A stretch of DNA of 64,000 nt from Viscum album (GCA_963277665.1 OY728119.1:312252206-312316205), one strand, 5' to 3'; counted from the stretch's first letter, positions 37,600-49,438 are shown. Made by a program: numbers and translations. The notes: generated by a model not told the origin, from the sequence alone.

Positions 37600-38377
37600 A
37601 CATGTGTCTAGGCCATACTATCTCTATCTTTTAGGTTATGATAATAAAATTTTATGTGGTCGGTATTTCCACACTCAAAACACCGAAAACCCTTAAACCT
37701 ATCCTTATCTTTCAACCCTTATTTTGAAAAGGAGCCTTACTAAATAGAATTCGAGGTTCTCTCTTAACAATACATATCTCTTCCTTCAAACCATGTGTTT
37801 GAAGATCATGGGAAAAAACAACTGACTTAACTTCCTTTAAGGTAATGTAATCCCTTTCATACATCATGGAGTTTCTTAACAAATTAATAGAATCCTTAAG
37901 AGAAGTTAACAACATTAAATCTTGATACTCGTCTTTAATCTCAATGTAAATATTAGCTAAATCTAACAAAATTTTATCAAACTCATCAATATGAACTAGT
38001 ACAGAAGAACCAGAGGTCATTTTAAAATTATACAACCGTATCTTTTTGTATAAATGCCCAAGAAAATATTTAGACATATATAAGTTTTCGAGTTTATGAA
38101 AAATAGATTCAGCAGTGGTTTTGTGTGTAACTTCATGCAAAAAATTATCTCCTAGGGTTAACAGAATAGTACAGTGAGCCTTTTCAAGTTTACTAGGATC
38201 AACATCAATAAAGGAAGTGGTGGACTGACCATCAGTAGTGACGGTCACTACGAGTTTCTTACTACTGTGTAAAGAATCAGAAAGACTATTGTGAACTAAC
38301 AAAGCATGTATTTTAACTCTCCATAGATTAAAATCATTTTCCCCATTAAAATTTTCAATTTCAAACTTAACAGACAT
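37600..38377 (-). pseudogene. R8 copia gag (UBN2 type)
   Basis: The Met at 38377 starts SVKFEIENFNGENDFNLWR, a standard copia gag N-terminus, and the frame is open for 221 codons to 37712. Core motifs LGDNFLHEVTHKTTAESIFHKL and HIDEFDKILLDLANI follow. After a frameshift near 37712 the knuckle reads CFECGNTDHIKFYY: the CX2CX4H part is intact but the last Cys is Tyr. The upstream part of the same frame lies in the LTR and is not coding. Confidence 0.9.
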
Positions 38378-39514
38378 TATAAAATAAAAAAAATAAAGGT
38401 TTTGATACCACTTGTTGCAGAATCTGTACAGGTTTATAGAAACTTGTTCAAAGTAAATGAAATAATTAGGAATAATTTTATTATCAATTTCAAAAGAAAA
38501 AAAATGTAGGAAAGTAAATAGAACAAAAGTATTTACGTGCTTCAGAACTTTTGGTCCTACTCCACTGTAAGAACACCACCACAATTTTCCTTTTATTATA
38601 AAAAATGAAAACACAACACATAAAAGTAGAGAAGAGTAGTAAAGATGGCCAGTGATGAACTTTGTCTCGGAGTTAGCAAAGTATTCCCTTGAACTGGATG
38701 AACTCATGAACGCAACCTAGACATGGAGAACTAGACCAACAAGGAAATAAAGAACATACAACGCTAAAGCCAAACAAGAAAGAAAAGAGTGGCCTCACAA
38801 TAAAGAAGAACTGAATAACACATAGCTCAACTGGGGTTGGATGTTATGGATTCTGAAGTGGTATCCTCAGAACTCGCAAGAGCCGAGTTCTCCACCAGAG
38901 GTCACCAGAACCGGGTCAGGATGGAAATGTGCAGGCGATAGATCTCAGAACAATAGGGACATTCTCTCAGTTCTCTCTAACTCACAGGATGAAGATGACA
39001 AACCAAACCCACAAAAATGAAAACACCTATGCACCATAGTAATAATGGAACTACAGACCCAAGGTGATGCCTTGACAAGCGTAATAGACAAAGAGACAAG
39101 TGGAAAGCGGAAGGTGAGCCAATTGATTTAGAAAGTCAGGCGGTTGAAACATATCTGAAATTATCTTAGACATGCTGACGGTTGAGGGTAAGCGGATGGC
39201 AGCAGATAAGCATACCAAGAAACATAAATCAATGAACCAAGACCACTGAATCACAATTCATCAATGATTAGGATGAAGAGAGACATGTGTATCTTCACTG
39301 TGACATGCATCAAAGGTCAGGTGGGCCAACAAAGTAGGCCCAAGTGAATGACCTGAATGAAGAGGACCAACAAACAACCGTAGGACCCAATCCATAAACA
39401 AACCCAGCGGAATAAAACACTACACACAGAGGCCCAACAACACTAGAATCCCACATAAAAAATAATTTCATAATAATAATAGAAAAAAAACACACAATTG
39501 AAAAACCAAAAACA

Positions 39515-40523
39515 ATGGTCCAAACTGGGCTTCATGAAAAAATTGAATGATTTCTTTATTTTCAATTCAAGCTCAAATCTCGGTTCTTCATCTTGAAAAT
39601 CAAATTTGGAAACAAAAGCTTAAATTCATCAAATCTGAATTTGATCTCACTAAGCTCACATATGAATATAATTCAATATATCTTCCTCAATAATTAGAAT
39701 ATGAGCATTGGTTCTATCAACCTCAAATTATTCAACTCTCAATCAATTCCAACTCTCTTAGCAACATGGTCATCTTCCCCATTCATCCACCTTCAAATTG
39801 ATTCACGAATTCATTGATTAAGTCCATAAGACATGACCTACCACATATTCATTCATCTTAATTCAGCTTCATTTTCAATTCAAGATCGAATCTCAGTTAT
39901 TCATCTTGAAAATAAACTTTTGAATCACAACCTAAAATTCATCAAATCAGATTTCGTTCTAGCCAATCTCACATCCGGATCTAATTCAGTACATCTTATT
40001 CAACAACTGGAAGATGAGCATCAATTATATTTGCCTCAAATTGTTCAACTCTTGATCAATTTCAACTCTCTCAGCAATGTGGTCAGCTTTCCCGTTCTTC
40101 CACCTTTAAATCAATTCCTGAATTCATCGATTAAGTCCAGAGGACATGACCTACTGCATATTCATTCATCTTCATTCAACTTCATTTGCAATTTGAGATC
40201 AAATCTTGGTTCTTCATCTCAAAAATAAAATTTGGAAAAACAACCTCAAATTCATCAAATAAGAAAATGATCTAGCCAAGATCACATCCAGATCTGATTT
40301 AGTACATCTTCCTCAACAACTAGAAGATGTGATTCGGTCCGATTAGCCTCAAATTGTTCAACTCTCAATTAACTTCAACTCTCTCAGTAACGTGGTTGGA
40401 TTCCCCGTTCTTCCCCATTTAAACATAAAGTTCATTAATTTAACATTTTGACAACTAGTTAACTGTAATAAATACATATTTTATTAATAAAAACATAATT
40501 TAAACCGCAAAAGTGATGTGACA
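39515..40523 (-). repeat. R7 3' LTR, right piece (LTR start, U3)
   Basis: The minus strand starts TGTCACATCACTTTTGCGG at 40523. The piece is nearly filled by 313-bp tandem repeats. Confidence 0.7.
39561..40435. repeat. 313-bp tandem repeat in R7 U3
   Basis: Three copies: the anchor TTCAATT/TGCAATT falls at 39561, 39874 and 40187, exactly 313 bp apart both times. Shared blocks include TCTTCATCTTGAAAAT and TTCAACTCTC. The third copy is partial. The open frame at 39833-40228 spans copies but 313 is not a multiple of three, so it is unlikely to be a conserved protein. Confidence 0.92.
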
Positions 40524-40540
40524 AAATATAATAAAATTTA

Positions 40541-40565
40541 ACCCACATCAAATCCCCACACACTT
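40541..40565 (-). promoter_or_regulatory. R7 polypurine-like tract
   Basis: The minus strand reads AAGTGTGTGGGGATTTGATG, as often found before Athila/Tat 3' LTRs. It lies about 18 nt before the LTR start rather than directly at it. Confidence 0.45.
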
Positions 40566-42987
40566 AATCAATTGTACTCCTAGTAATTTTAATGCATTTT
40601 ATTTATTTACAAAGATGATTACAAACAAGTGGTTATCCTGCACAAGTTCTTATTAATACCAGAATGAAAGGAAATCACAAACCACTTTATTTTCTGAAAT
40701 TATCATGTCTCATATGTGAATTTCACTCACCACCTCATTTCAATCCCAATTTGAGTTCTAGTTCTAGGAGTGAAGCAAATTAGATAAAGATTAAATCAAA
40801 ACTTTTTCAAGAGACACCTTTAATTATCACCCCCTTAGGTTTCAAAAATCAAAGATACATTTTTCACTTCATTGATTCAACTGAAATGATTATTTTATAA
40901 GATAATTGTTTCCTTATTAATTTTTATTAAATAATTCCCTCACCTTAATGAAATAATTTTTGAGAGAAAATTTATTTTATTTTTCCCATCCATTAATTTG
41001 ACCGCAACACTATGTAAAACACTTATTGAGTTTTTATTTTATTTATTTACACAACACTACCATTGCACTATTGTCTTATATATTCACAATGGGATCCAAA
41101 TTTCCCATTTTACTCTAATATCAAAAAACTTTTATGATTATCATTTGATTTGGCTTCCCAAGGTGTTTGTTTAAAAATGGTGTGTCCCCTAGGTTCAAGT
41201 TAAAACTTCAAGTTTCCTAAAGTTATAATCTAAATTAAATAGAAACATATCCCATAAAATTCCTTTCCCTAGTTTCTAAACAAAATTTCCATAAAAATAG
41301 TAGGAAACATTCACTAAGAAATCATGCAATTCTAGAAATTTCATACATAAGTAAACCCCTCAATTTAGTATGTAATTATCACCTAGGTAGTATGCGATGC
41401 ATTTTTATTTTCCTAACCTAATAACACACTAAAATAAAGATTTTATTTACAAAGAAAGATTAGATTTTTTTATATATATCCGAAAATGATGCTTGAAATG
41501 GAGGTGTTTAAAAAAAGTGGGGTTTTGATGTGTACCACATTAAAGAACAATTTAGCTAAATTTTTACCCTCCCCCACACTTAAAATCCAAAAATTTCCCC
41601 ATTATTAAATCTCAAAGTAGGAGACATAATTAAAAAGATAAGGTAAAAAATATTTAGAAATACAATCAATGTAAAATCAAGTTTTTAGGGATAACAGTAA
41701 AGTTTAAAAATCATTTTTCCAAAAAATAACCACATCATTCAGGTCATGAAAAAGGTTCTTATTGGCCACTACCAAACAGTTAAGTTGCAAACAAAAAAAA
41801 TTCTAAAATATTTCATTCTACAAGTGAGTTCATGAATGATTTTAAAAGGAATGGAAAATAAAGCATGCAGTAAAAACATTACATAAAAACAATATGAATA
41901 ATGACCGTGATCAAGAGGGATTTAAAACAGATTTCAGCCTGCAAGATAAAACTTTAATAATTAATTCAAAGAAGTTAATTTAATGAAACCAATAGAATAA
42001 TTAAAATAGATTACAATGTATTAAACATAAAATAATTAAAATAGTTACTCCCTAAAAATGTAAAATCTTTTCTCATTGTTATACAACAAATGTGTAACCT
42101 CCCTTTAAGCTACATAAATAAGAGCTCTGATCATAAAGTTAAATATCTTATAAAATAAATATATCACAATGAGTTTCCAAAATTTAAAATTCAATAAAGA
42201 AAATAACCAGAGTTAGATTTTAGGTAATTTTATACAGTTTTCTCAAACTAGTAGCTCTTTATGGCCATGAAGTTCAAAGTGACTCTGCAATTGGTACATA
42301 AATCTTGCAATCAACCATTCCTACTTCTTGTGGTTACTTGATTTTATGCATGACCACTAGCTCACAGTAACTCGACATAACAAAAAATCAATTCACCACA
42401 CTATTAGTCAACACTATATCTTTCAAATAAAATGAACCCAACATGAGTAAGAGTATTCTACAAAATATCCATCAAATTGGGTTAACTAATTCAGGGAGAA
42501 ACACAATAGAGTAAGAAAAATTTATTTAAACAAAATTAAAAGTTAAAACAAGAAGATCATGGGTTTCCTCCCATGTAGTGCTAAATTTATAGTTTTATCC
42601 AAACATAACCATTTAAAACAAAAATCACTGAAAAATACCATTTGAAAGAAACAAATTCAACATTGAAAATATATTTTTATGAGACCACAAAAGACTCAAA
42701 TTAAGTGAACTTTTGAAATGAAGGCTGGAATCAACATCTTTATCAATGGTTAAAAAGTTTTCAAGGAAGTAAACTTGTTTATATTGAACACAATATTGTT
42801 TTCCACTAGGAATTAAAACAAAACTCTCCACAAATTCAAGGTTTTGTAAATACCTAGTCCCTGATGATAAAGACTCACAAGTAGTCTCAAAATATTCAGG
42901 AAGAAGGATTTGTAAAACTACCTACAGTTTTGGCTCAAGAAAAAGAATATCATCACAAACAAGTGAATAAAGCAATTGACTGTTAGC
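40566..42987 (-). other. R7 internal region without recognisable domains
   Basis: The minus strand has a second TTTAAGTGTGGGGGAGGG box (41570-41587) and a GCACTACATGGGAGGAAACCC box (about 42560-42580), both of a kind I associate with untranslated parts of Athila/Tat elements. Translation around 42625-42831 is open but unrecognised. No RT or integrase motif was found. Confidence 0.5.
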
Positions 42988-43668
42988 CTAAGTGATACTA
43001 TTTACCCGATGGATTGGTTTAAGATATACTAGTATATAATATGAATTAATGTGTTTTTTAATTTGGTTCTCAAACTTCCCTAGTCTTTTTAGTTCTAATG
43101 TAGAATTAGATTTGAGATAACAATAATTAAAATTCTCATGAATTGTTTCATTAATCAAGATGAAAAAATGATGGTAGATTTCCCTCCTAGATTCAGTTTT
43201 AAACACCTCTTTAGTAACATATATCAACTTAAAATTCCCAACAAGTAGATATTCTTTGAAAATGTGAAATTCTTCGAGATCATCACCAGGATGATATGTC
43301 ATATTACTCTTTAAAAAATCTATAACAACCCCAAAAATGGATAAAAATTTTCTTCCTAAAATGATTGGGGCTTTATTATCACACTCCATCTTAAGAATGA
43401 GAATTTTTTTAGTCAAAGAAAATTTCAATATATTAACTAACAAGTAATATAACCTCCCATAAGGATAATCAAGAGACTTATCAACTAATTTTAGTGACAC
43501 ATAGGTTAGTTTATGATCCCTAAGACCTAACTTTTTGAACAAGGAGTAGGGAGTAAGGTTGATGCTAGCACCTAATTCACACATGAACCTAATCTCCTCA
43601 CTTCCTCCTATTCCAAAAGTGATAAAACTGGATCCAAGTTCTTTCAATTTTAGAGGAATATTATTCAA
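42988..43668 (-). pseudogene. R7 aspartic protease (Tat/Athila type)
   Basis: An open frame of 226 codons. Residues 1-30 (IPLKLKELGSSFITFGIGG) match the protease entry. MCELGASINLTPYSLFKKLGL has Glu where the catalytic Asp of D-x-GAS should be. LILKMECDNKAPIILGRKFL gives the ILGR flap-end motif, followed by GVVIDFLKSNMTY. The frame is intact over the domain, but the Asp-to-Glu change argues against activity. The C-terminal 90 residues are not recognised. Confidence 0.88.
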
Positions 43669-44519
43669 TACAATGGAACTACAATCATCAGTAAGACTAA
43701 TGGTTGAACACTCACCCCAATCTATTTTTTTTATCCAAAAATCTTTTAAGAAATTTCATATAAGAGGGGATTTTTTTAAGGATTCAAAAAAGTAATATTG
43801 ATATTAAATCTCCTAAACATTTGATGAAACTTAAGATAACCAGGTTCATTATTCTTTTTCAACCTTTGTGGAAAAGGTATGAGGGAGGAATAATAAGTTA
43901 AAACAAGTAGATCACTCTCCTTATCATAAAACCTCACATTCTTATTACCTTATTTAATCAATTTACACTTTATTTTCTTTTATTAAATTCCTTTTTCATA
44001 TGAAGATTTATTATTTTTCTCATATTGACCAAATATATCCATATTTCTAGTTTTTTTTTATTTTCTATATTTTCAATTCCATATTCAGCATATTCATAAG
44101 TTTTATATTCACTAGACTATTCCCTAACATGTTCTTGAGTGTTTAAACACATTCTCCCTTAGGTGTGGTTATGTTATACTGATCCATTTTCTTTTATCTG
44201 TTCCACTTAAATCTCCTTCCATCCGACCCATTTGAAGTTACAAGATATGAATGCTAGAGTCTATGTCTTTTTTCAAAGAAACAATTTCACCTAAAATATG
44301 TTGCAACAACTCCTTAATTTACCCTAGAGATTTTTATGATTAAGCCCCATATTGATATGAATAATATGTTTTTGGGTTATGGTTGGTAATTTGGGGTAGC
44401 TGATTGTTTTATTACACCGCATTTCTTTCATGATATATTTTTGTGGTTTTTATATCCAGAATTAAATTAATTATAAAATAGATCTTGGAGACCCCTATTT
44501 CTATCCCTATAATAAAAAA
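43669..44519 (-). other. R7 gag-protease linker
   Basis: AT-rich with stops in all frames; no domain seen. It lies where the variable spacer between zinc knuckle and protease is expected. Confidence 0.4.
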
Positions 44520-45290
44520 CTACGTATTCTTACTGGGAAATTTCAGAAAATAATTTTGAGAATAACCAAACATCCCACAATGATAAAACTTATCCCTAAG
44601 TGTTTTAACATTAACTTCTTCAGCCTGAGGGGTTGTCTTAGCTCTATTAATGGTTCTCTTCCTAGTAAAATTTTGTTGAGACTTTTGGGTTAGTTTATCA
44701 AAAAATTTCTTAAGCTCATCAGCAGTTAAATCAGAGAAGTCTCCACCATAATATTAATCAACTAAGTTTAGTTTATATAGTGTGAGGGCATTATAAAAGG
44801 TACCCATAAATAGATGGGGTGATAACTGATGGTTGGGAATATATCTAAGAACGTATCTAAACCTATCCAAAGATTCATAAAACAAATCCCCCTCATCCTA
44901 GACAAACCCTGTTATTTTATGCCTAACCTCTATGGCAGTGTTCTTATAATAAAATTTAGAACTAAAGGCATTGAAAATATCATCCTAGGTTTCAAATATT
45001 TCCTCATCTATGTTATGAAACCATGTCACAGACCTACCCTTAAGACAAAGGGGAAATAATATCAACCTCAAATATTCCCCACCCAACCCCCGTAGAGAAA
45101 ACTATTGAAAATAAAAATAAAAATATTGAATGAATTCAATTGAATCCTCTAAAAGAAGACCATTAAATGATGGAATCATAGAGAGATGAGATTGTTTAAT
45201 ATCATAATTCCTAGACCTAGGGGAAAAACTTATACAAGATGGATTTATAGACACTAATGGTAGCCAAAACGTCCTAATTCTAGGTCTCAC
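44520..45290 (-). pseudogene. R7 gag (Retrotrans_gag, Tat/Athila type)
   Basis: The minus strand gives IKQSHLSMIPSFNGLLLEDS (45102-45290), then after frame changes ILFPLCLKGRSVTWFHNI, FNAFSSKFYYKNTA, HKITGFV, DLFYESLDRFRYVLRYIPNH and LFMGTFYNAL, the canonical order of the gag capsid domain. A ruined knuckle (KFYHCGMFGYSQN) follows near 44560. Several stops make it a pseudogene. Confidence 0.87.
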
Positions 45291-45614
45291 AGGGTAGAAA
45301 CAATGGGTTTCATGAAGTTCTGGTTCTAGTTTTCATTAATATTATCAATTCTTCCAAATTCTAAATTTTCCAAATTTTTTATTTCTATTTTTTTATTTTT
45401 CCTAAGGGTACTAGAGTGTTGATTTATATTTGTAATTAAAGGATTAATCTCTTTTTTGAATGTAATATCCCTAGTGTTCATGAATAATTAGTAAAAAAGT
45501 GACAAGAAAAACAAACAATATGTTTCAAGATTTTTTAACAGATTCATATATAACAATTTTTTTGTATTTTTTTGAATTTTTAATTAATATTTATTTTTTA
45601 TTGTTTTTTAGGAC
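45291..45614 (-). other. R7 leader
   Basis: AT- and T-rich sequence between PBS and gag. Nothing recognisable. Confidence 0.4.
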
Positions 45615-45640
45615 ACACGTTCTTTCCCCAACAATGATTC
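45615..45640 (-). promoter_or_regulatory. R7 primer-binding site, diverged
   Basis: The minus strand reads TGAATCATTGTTGGGGAAAG just inside the LTR. It partly matches the Asp-tRNA PBS used by Athila/Tat elements (core GGGGAA). Confidence 0.4.
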
Positions 45641-45647
45641 AAAAATT

Positions 45648-45819
45648 TGACAAGGATGTCATTGAATCTGATGAAATTTATTTTTTTAAACCCTAATATA
45701 ACTATCTAGTATAATAGAGAGCATGAGTATCATATCACAGGGAAGGTGATAGATGAGTGTGTGACTAAAACAAGAAAAAGCAACAAAGAAAATCAAACAA
45801 GAAAATAGTGAAATCATGA
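45648..45819 (-). repeat. R7 5' LTR fragment
   Basis: It matches the left end of the 3' LTR (34068-34240), including GGAAGGTGATAGATGAGTGT and GAAACAAGAAAATAGTGAAAT-like stretches. It stops at 45819 where GC-rich R9 begins. Confidence 0.78.
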
Positions 45820-45829
45820 TGTTATTTCC

Positions 45830-46285
45830 AACACTTTTTCCGGGGCGCATGCGTCCGTCTAATTTGAGGACGAAAGGTGTGCTTTTGTTGCCCCGCATTC
45901 CTACTTTCCAAAGGTGGGTGGCATCCACTCCTTGTTCAGGGACGTTTACTCCTTGATTGAAATGAGATGATGGGATGTCGGTTCCTCCTTCTATGGATTC
46001 CTCCTCAGAACTCGTCACCTAGTCCGGATCTCCCTTATAGAATTAAGATGTTGTTTGTGAAACTCTTCCTAGAGCCATATCTTCATTGACACCAGTTAAT
46101 TACACAACTTCTATCGGGACATCCCAAGGGGTCTGGTCAGGGTAGCAACCTTCGGTCAGGGGAGTAGTCACGTTGGGCATCACTGGTGTGTCTGGGCGCT
46201 GGTACACTGGCACGTATGTCTTCTTTCCCTTATTATAAGGCTTTTCAAGGGCACGAAAGCCTAAGGAATCCCACATAAAACACAA
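45830..46285 (-). other. Protein-like minus-strand reading in R9 LTR end
   Basis: Two adjoining open stretches (46285-46100 and 46018-45830) translate to low-stop, Pro/Thr- and Glu/Ser-rich sequence (KKTYVPVYQRPDTP, then TSSEEESIEGGTDIP). I recognise no domain. It may be part of a gag leader, a captured exon, or chance in GC-rich sequence. Confidence 0.3.
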
Positions 46286-46622
46286 GGAATCATATGCCGT
46301 GGGAATGTATATGAGGTTTTCCTCAGCTTACCATGTTTAACATAGGGTATGCTGCAAGTTTAATGTCCAGTAGAGATGGATCAGACTGATCAGAACACTG
46401 ACTAGAGTGGATTAGATGGGTGAAACCCCTAGGGGGGAACACTGATGTTGGGGACAAATTATGATTGAATTCCTAGTCACTATTGAAGGGAATGGGGAAT
46501 GAGATGGCATGATTTCACCGAGATGTGGTGGCCTAGATAAGAATCAGGATTGATGATGGGTGGATGAATGAAGTGGATGGGGAATGAAATAGGACCATCT
46601 CAAGGGTGACAATGAAGTAGGT

Positions 46623-47545
46623 CTTGAGCCTCGAAGAGACTTCCTATGTATCCTTGTGGCAGGGAATCAAAGTCCGTGTAGTTTGGTGAATTTATTTCAT
46701 CTTGACAATGGCTGACCGCTGAACGGAGTGACAACGACTTACCACTAAAAGAGGTTGACAATGGCTTATTGCTGAATGGAGTGACAATGGCTTGCCGTTG
46801 AATGGGGAACAAAAAGTGGGATACAGTTTAACATCTTGCAGGACGGGGGTGGACTGATGTGAAGTGTCCAGGACCATTGGTTGTTGCGATTGAACCTCAG
46901 GGAGGCTTCCTATGTACCCTGCCTTGGTAAGGATTAAAGTCCACGTAGTTTGGGTACGGGGCATGAGTCGGTGAACCGATGTGAATAAGGACCTGGGATC
47001 TAGGTGGATGGTGGGATTGAACCTCATGGAGGCTTCCTACGTACATTGCCTTGGCAAGGATCAAATACATCGTAGTTCAGGATGAATTTTGTGTGCAATG
47101 GCTTACTGATGACTGGGGAGACAATAGCTTACAATTGATTGTGGTCAACAACGTCATGCAGGATGGGGTGAACCATCGTGAAGATGGTCAGAGCAACCAA
47201 GTGTTGGGATTGAACCTTAGGGAGGCTTCCTACGTACCTTTCCTTTACAAGGATCAAAGACCTCGTAGTTTATGGGGGCATTTGGGGCTTACGCTCTGAG
47301 ACGGCCCAAGGTGTCGGTGAACTGACATAAATGGGGTCAGAGCAACCAATGGGTGGTGGGATTAAACCTCATGGAGGTTTCCTATGTACCTTTCCTTAGT
47401 AAGGATCAAAGAACTCATAGTTCAGGTTATGGGGGCTTGGTGCATCGACGTGAAGATGGTCAGGACCAATGGATGGTAGTGGGCTTGAATCTCAGGGAGG
47501 CTTCCTACGTACCCTACCTTGGGAAGGATCAAAGACCACATAGTT
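46623..47545. repeat. Six dispersed-tandem ~67-bp repeats in R9 LTR
   Basis: The unit has GAGGCTTCCTACGTACC, then AAGGATCAAAG and GTAGTT. Copies begin at about 46623, 46889, 47013, 47207, 47359 and 47482, separated by variable spacers. A CTACGTA-containing repeat of this sort recurs in Tat LTRs of other plants, as far as I recall. Confidence 0.88.
46704..46808. repeat. 26-bp tandem repeat in R9 LTR
   Basis: Four units of 26-27 bp beginning GACAATGGCTTRCCG and containing GCTGAAYGGAGT. Confidence 0.9.
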
Positions 47546-48955
47546 AAGATTATGTGGATTATACTCTAGGATACCTAGGGAAGATGTCATGGTCGGTGCT
47601 TGCTCTAATCCCACATGAGTCATGCTCGGTGTGAGAAACAAGAGGTAACAGAGACCTGATGATCACATCGTGAAAGGTGCATCTGTGGAAGGTGAAGTGG
47701 GGTTTACATGTAATCAGTGGCCCAAAGAGGAAACATGGGCTTATGCATGGTTAGAAGCCCGAATAAGTTGGGACTTACTCCCAGATGGAGGCCCGACGGT
47801 GATGAAGCCCAGCATGAGAGGGATTTGGCATCGAATAAAAGAGGGGTCCGGTGTCCATTCCCCCCCTTGGTCATTGGGACCGAAGAAGAAAAGAGGAGCA
47901 GGGATGCTACCTCCTGCAAAAAAAGTTAGTGGCTTACACTGGGGTGGTTTCCCTTTCCCCCACAGACATACACTACTCTGATAAAGAGGATCTCATTCCA
48001 TGTGAGGAATGATCTCACTCCCGTGGAGACCAATGGGCGTGCAAGATGTCCAAGGTGGGGGCACTCTGTGTGCGAGGCACGGGGTGAGGTCACAGTTTAA
48101 CATCATGTGCTGAGGATGATGGTTCTTGGCAGTTTAACGTCCTGAAGGTCGGATAAGGTGGGTTTTCTCCACACCCCTAGGACTTACATAATCGGTACGC
48201 TCTTCTCCTTGGTGAAGATAAGGGATAGGCAACGCCATGGCTAGGGGGTGTTATGGAGCGAACCATTGGGGGGGTCCACGTTAGCGTGTCTATGCAAAGA
48301 AGCAATTGCCGTTAGCATGCCTATTCGATGAAGCATGAGGCGAAGCAACGCAATGGGCGGTATCGTCCAAGGGACTTTGAAGTTACTTCGTGAGAACCTA
48401 GGAGACTACATGGGAAAATAGTATATGGCGATGGTGCTTTGGGTATGGGAGGCACCCAAAAATGATGCCCGAAAGAGGGACATCATGGGCGCACAAGGTG
48501 GGAGGCTTGCACGCAAAAGGGACTGTTGTGTAAGAAACGGCAGGAACGGTGCACAGTTGAGATGTTTGTGCGAAAAATATTGTGTCGGTGCAAAATCGGC
48601 CGGGGTGGCACGCAATTAAGTGGGGTGTGTGAAAAAGGCCGAGCCAGGCGTGTAATCGGGCTTCAGGCACGAAAAGGGCCGGTCTGGGCGCGCAATAGAG
48701 GGAGCACAATTTTGAAGGGATTTCACGTAGAATAGAGGATTGCGCGCAATTGGAAGGAATTGCGCATGGGGGATGGGAGTCGATGGGATTTGGACGAGGA
48801 TCAAGCCCGAGGGGTCTCATACAAAAACGAGACCCCAGGCGACCTAGCACGAAAATTCAGTACCTGAGAGCCATCTTTTTGCGCACACGGAAGATGAATT
48901 TTGCACAGGGGAGACGATTTAGATTCTTCAGCCCAGAAGTTGAAGGTGAAACCTT

Positions 48956-48964
48956 CTATTTATA
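48956..48964 (-). promoter_or_regulatory. TATA box of R9 LTR
   Basis: The minus strand reads GGCTATAAATAGAAGG, about 300 nt from the LTR start, a strong plant TATA box. Transcription would run leftward, away from the PMD gene. Confidence 0.7.
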
Positions 48965-49261
48965 GCCGCTTGTGGTCACGAGTCCGCGCGGAAAATAGAC
49001 TGGCATGAAATTTTCCACACACCGGTGTTGGAAATGCGAAATTTCAACCGCACAGGGCGGTCGTGCATAATTTTTCATGCCCGCGCGCAAAATATATCGT
49101 GAAATCCAGAGTTTTTCACATGAGAAATTTTTTTCATGCACCGCCACATTTTTTTCTCGCAGCCCCTCCTGGACCCTAAGAGTGGGTTTCCAGTTCCAAA
49201 TATGGATTCTCTTTGTCACACCACAACCTTCTTCAGCTCTTGAGAATTTTTCGGTGTCTAC

Positions 49262-49275
49262 AAATTCCCCCTCTC
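49262..49275 (-). promoter_or_regulatory. R9 polypurine tract
   Basis: The minus strand reads CGAGAGGGGGAATT immediately before the LTR start TGTAGACACC. It shows that this LTR is the 3' LTR of a minus-strand element whose body lies to the right. Confidence 0.75.
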
Positions 49276-49438
49276 GGAATCATATTGGCGAGGGTCCAAA
49301 AAGGTTAGATTCTGTGGGAAACATTGAGATACATGACTCCCTGGGGCCGGCGTGTGCTCCAAACTGGAGCGGCCTGAAATACTGATATGGAGCGCATAGT
49401 CTGCTTTTCGCGCACACGTGGAAACTTATCTCTATGCC

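Larger units (their letters stand above)
35823..39514 (-). mobile_element. R8: gag-only Ty1/copia element inside the R7 LTR
   Basis: LTRs at 35823-36954 (1132 bp) and 38413-39514 (1102 bp) share long blocks (for example CCTCAGAACT and GCCGAGTTCTCCA) with small deletions. The internal region is only 1458 bp: PBS (minus TGGTATCAAAA at 38400-38410), gag, and a 3' stretch. Protease to RNase H are missing. Flanks are gtacg and atggt, so no matching target duplication is seen. Confidence 0.85.
34068..45819 (-). mobile_element. R7: Tat/Athila-type gypsy element with gag and protease only
   Basis: The 3' LTR is 34068-35822 plus 39515-40523 (split by R8). The internal region is 40524-45647 and only 172 bp of the 5' LTR is visible (45648-45819) before R9 interrupts it. 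LTR ends are TGTCACA (minus, at 40523) and TGTGTCA. The internal 5.1 kb encodes gag and protease on the minus strand; RT, RNase H and integrase motifs are not found, so it is either a deletion derivative or non-autonomous. Confidence 0.78.
45820..49261 (-). mobile_element. R9: 3' LTR of a Tat-like gypsy element
   Basis: The minus strand starts TGTAGACACCGAAAAATT at 49261, directly after a polypurine tract (GAGGGGGAATT). The other end is placed at TGTTATTTCC (45820), where AT-rich R7 sequence stops, giving about 3.4 kb. GC content is clearly higher than in its neighbours. It contains tandem repeats (46623-47545), a minus-strand TATA box (48956-48964) and an ORF-like outer end (45830-46285). 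Several ORFs on both strands (for example at 48398-48850) overlap each other and are not credible. Confidence 0.7.

Noticed and set aside
39833..40228. Plus-strand ORF of 131 codons
   Set aside because: It spans 313-bp repeats whose period is not a multiple of three; no domain is seen.
48398..48850. Minus-strand ORF of 150 codons rich in Pro and Cys
   Set aside because: Several overlapping ORFs on both strands in the same GC-rich repeated LTR segment; typical chance openness.
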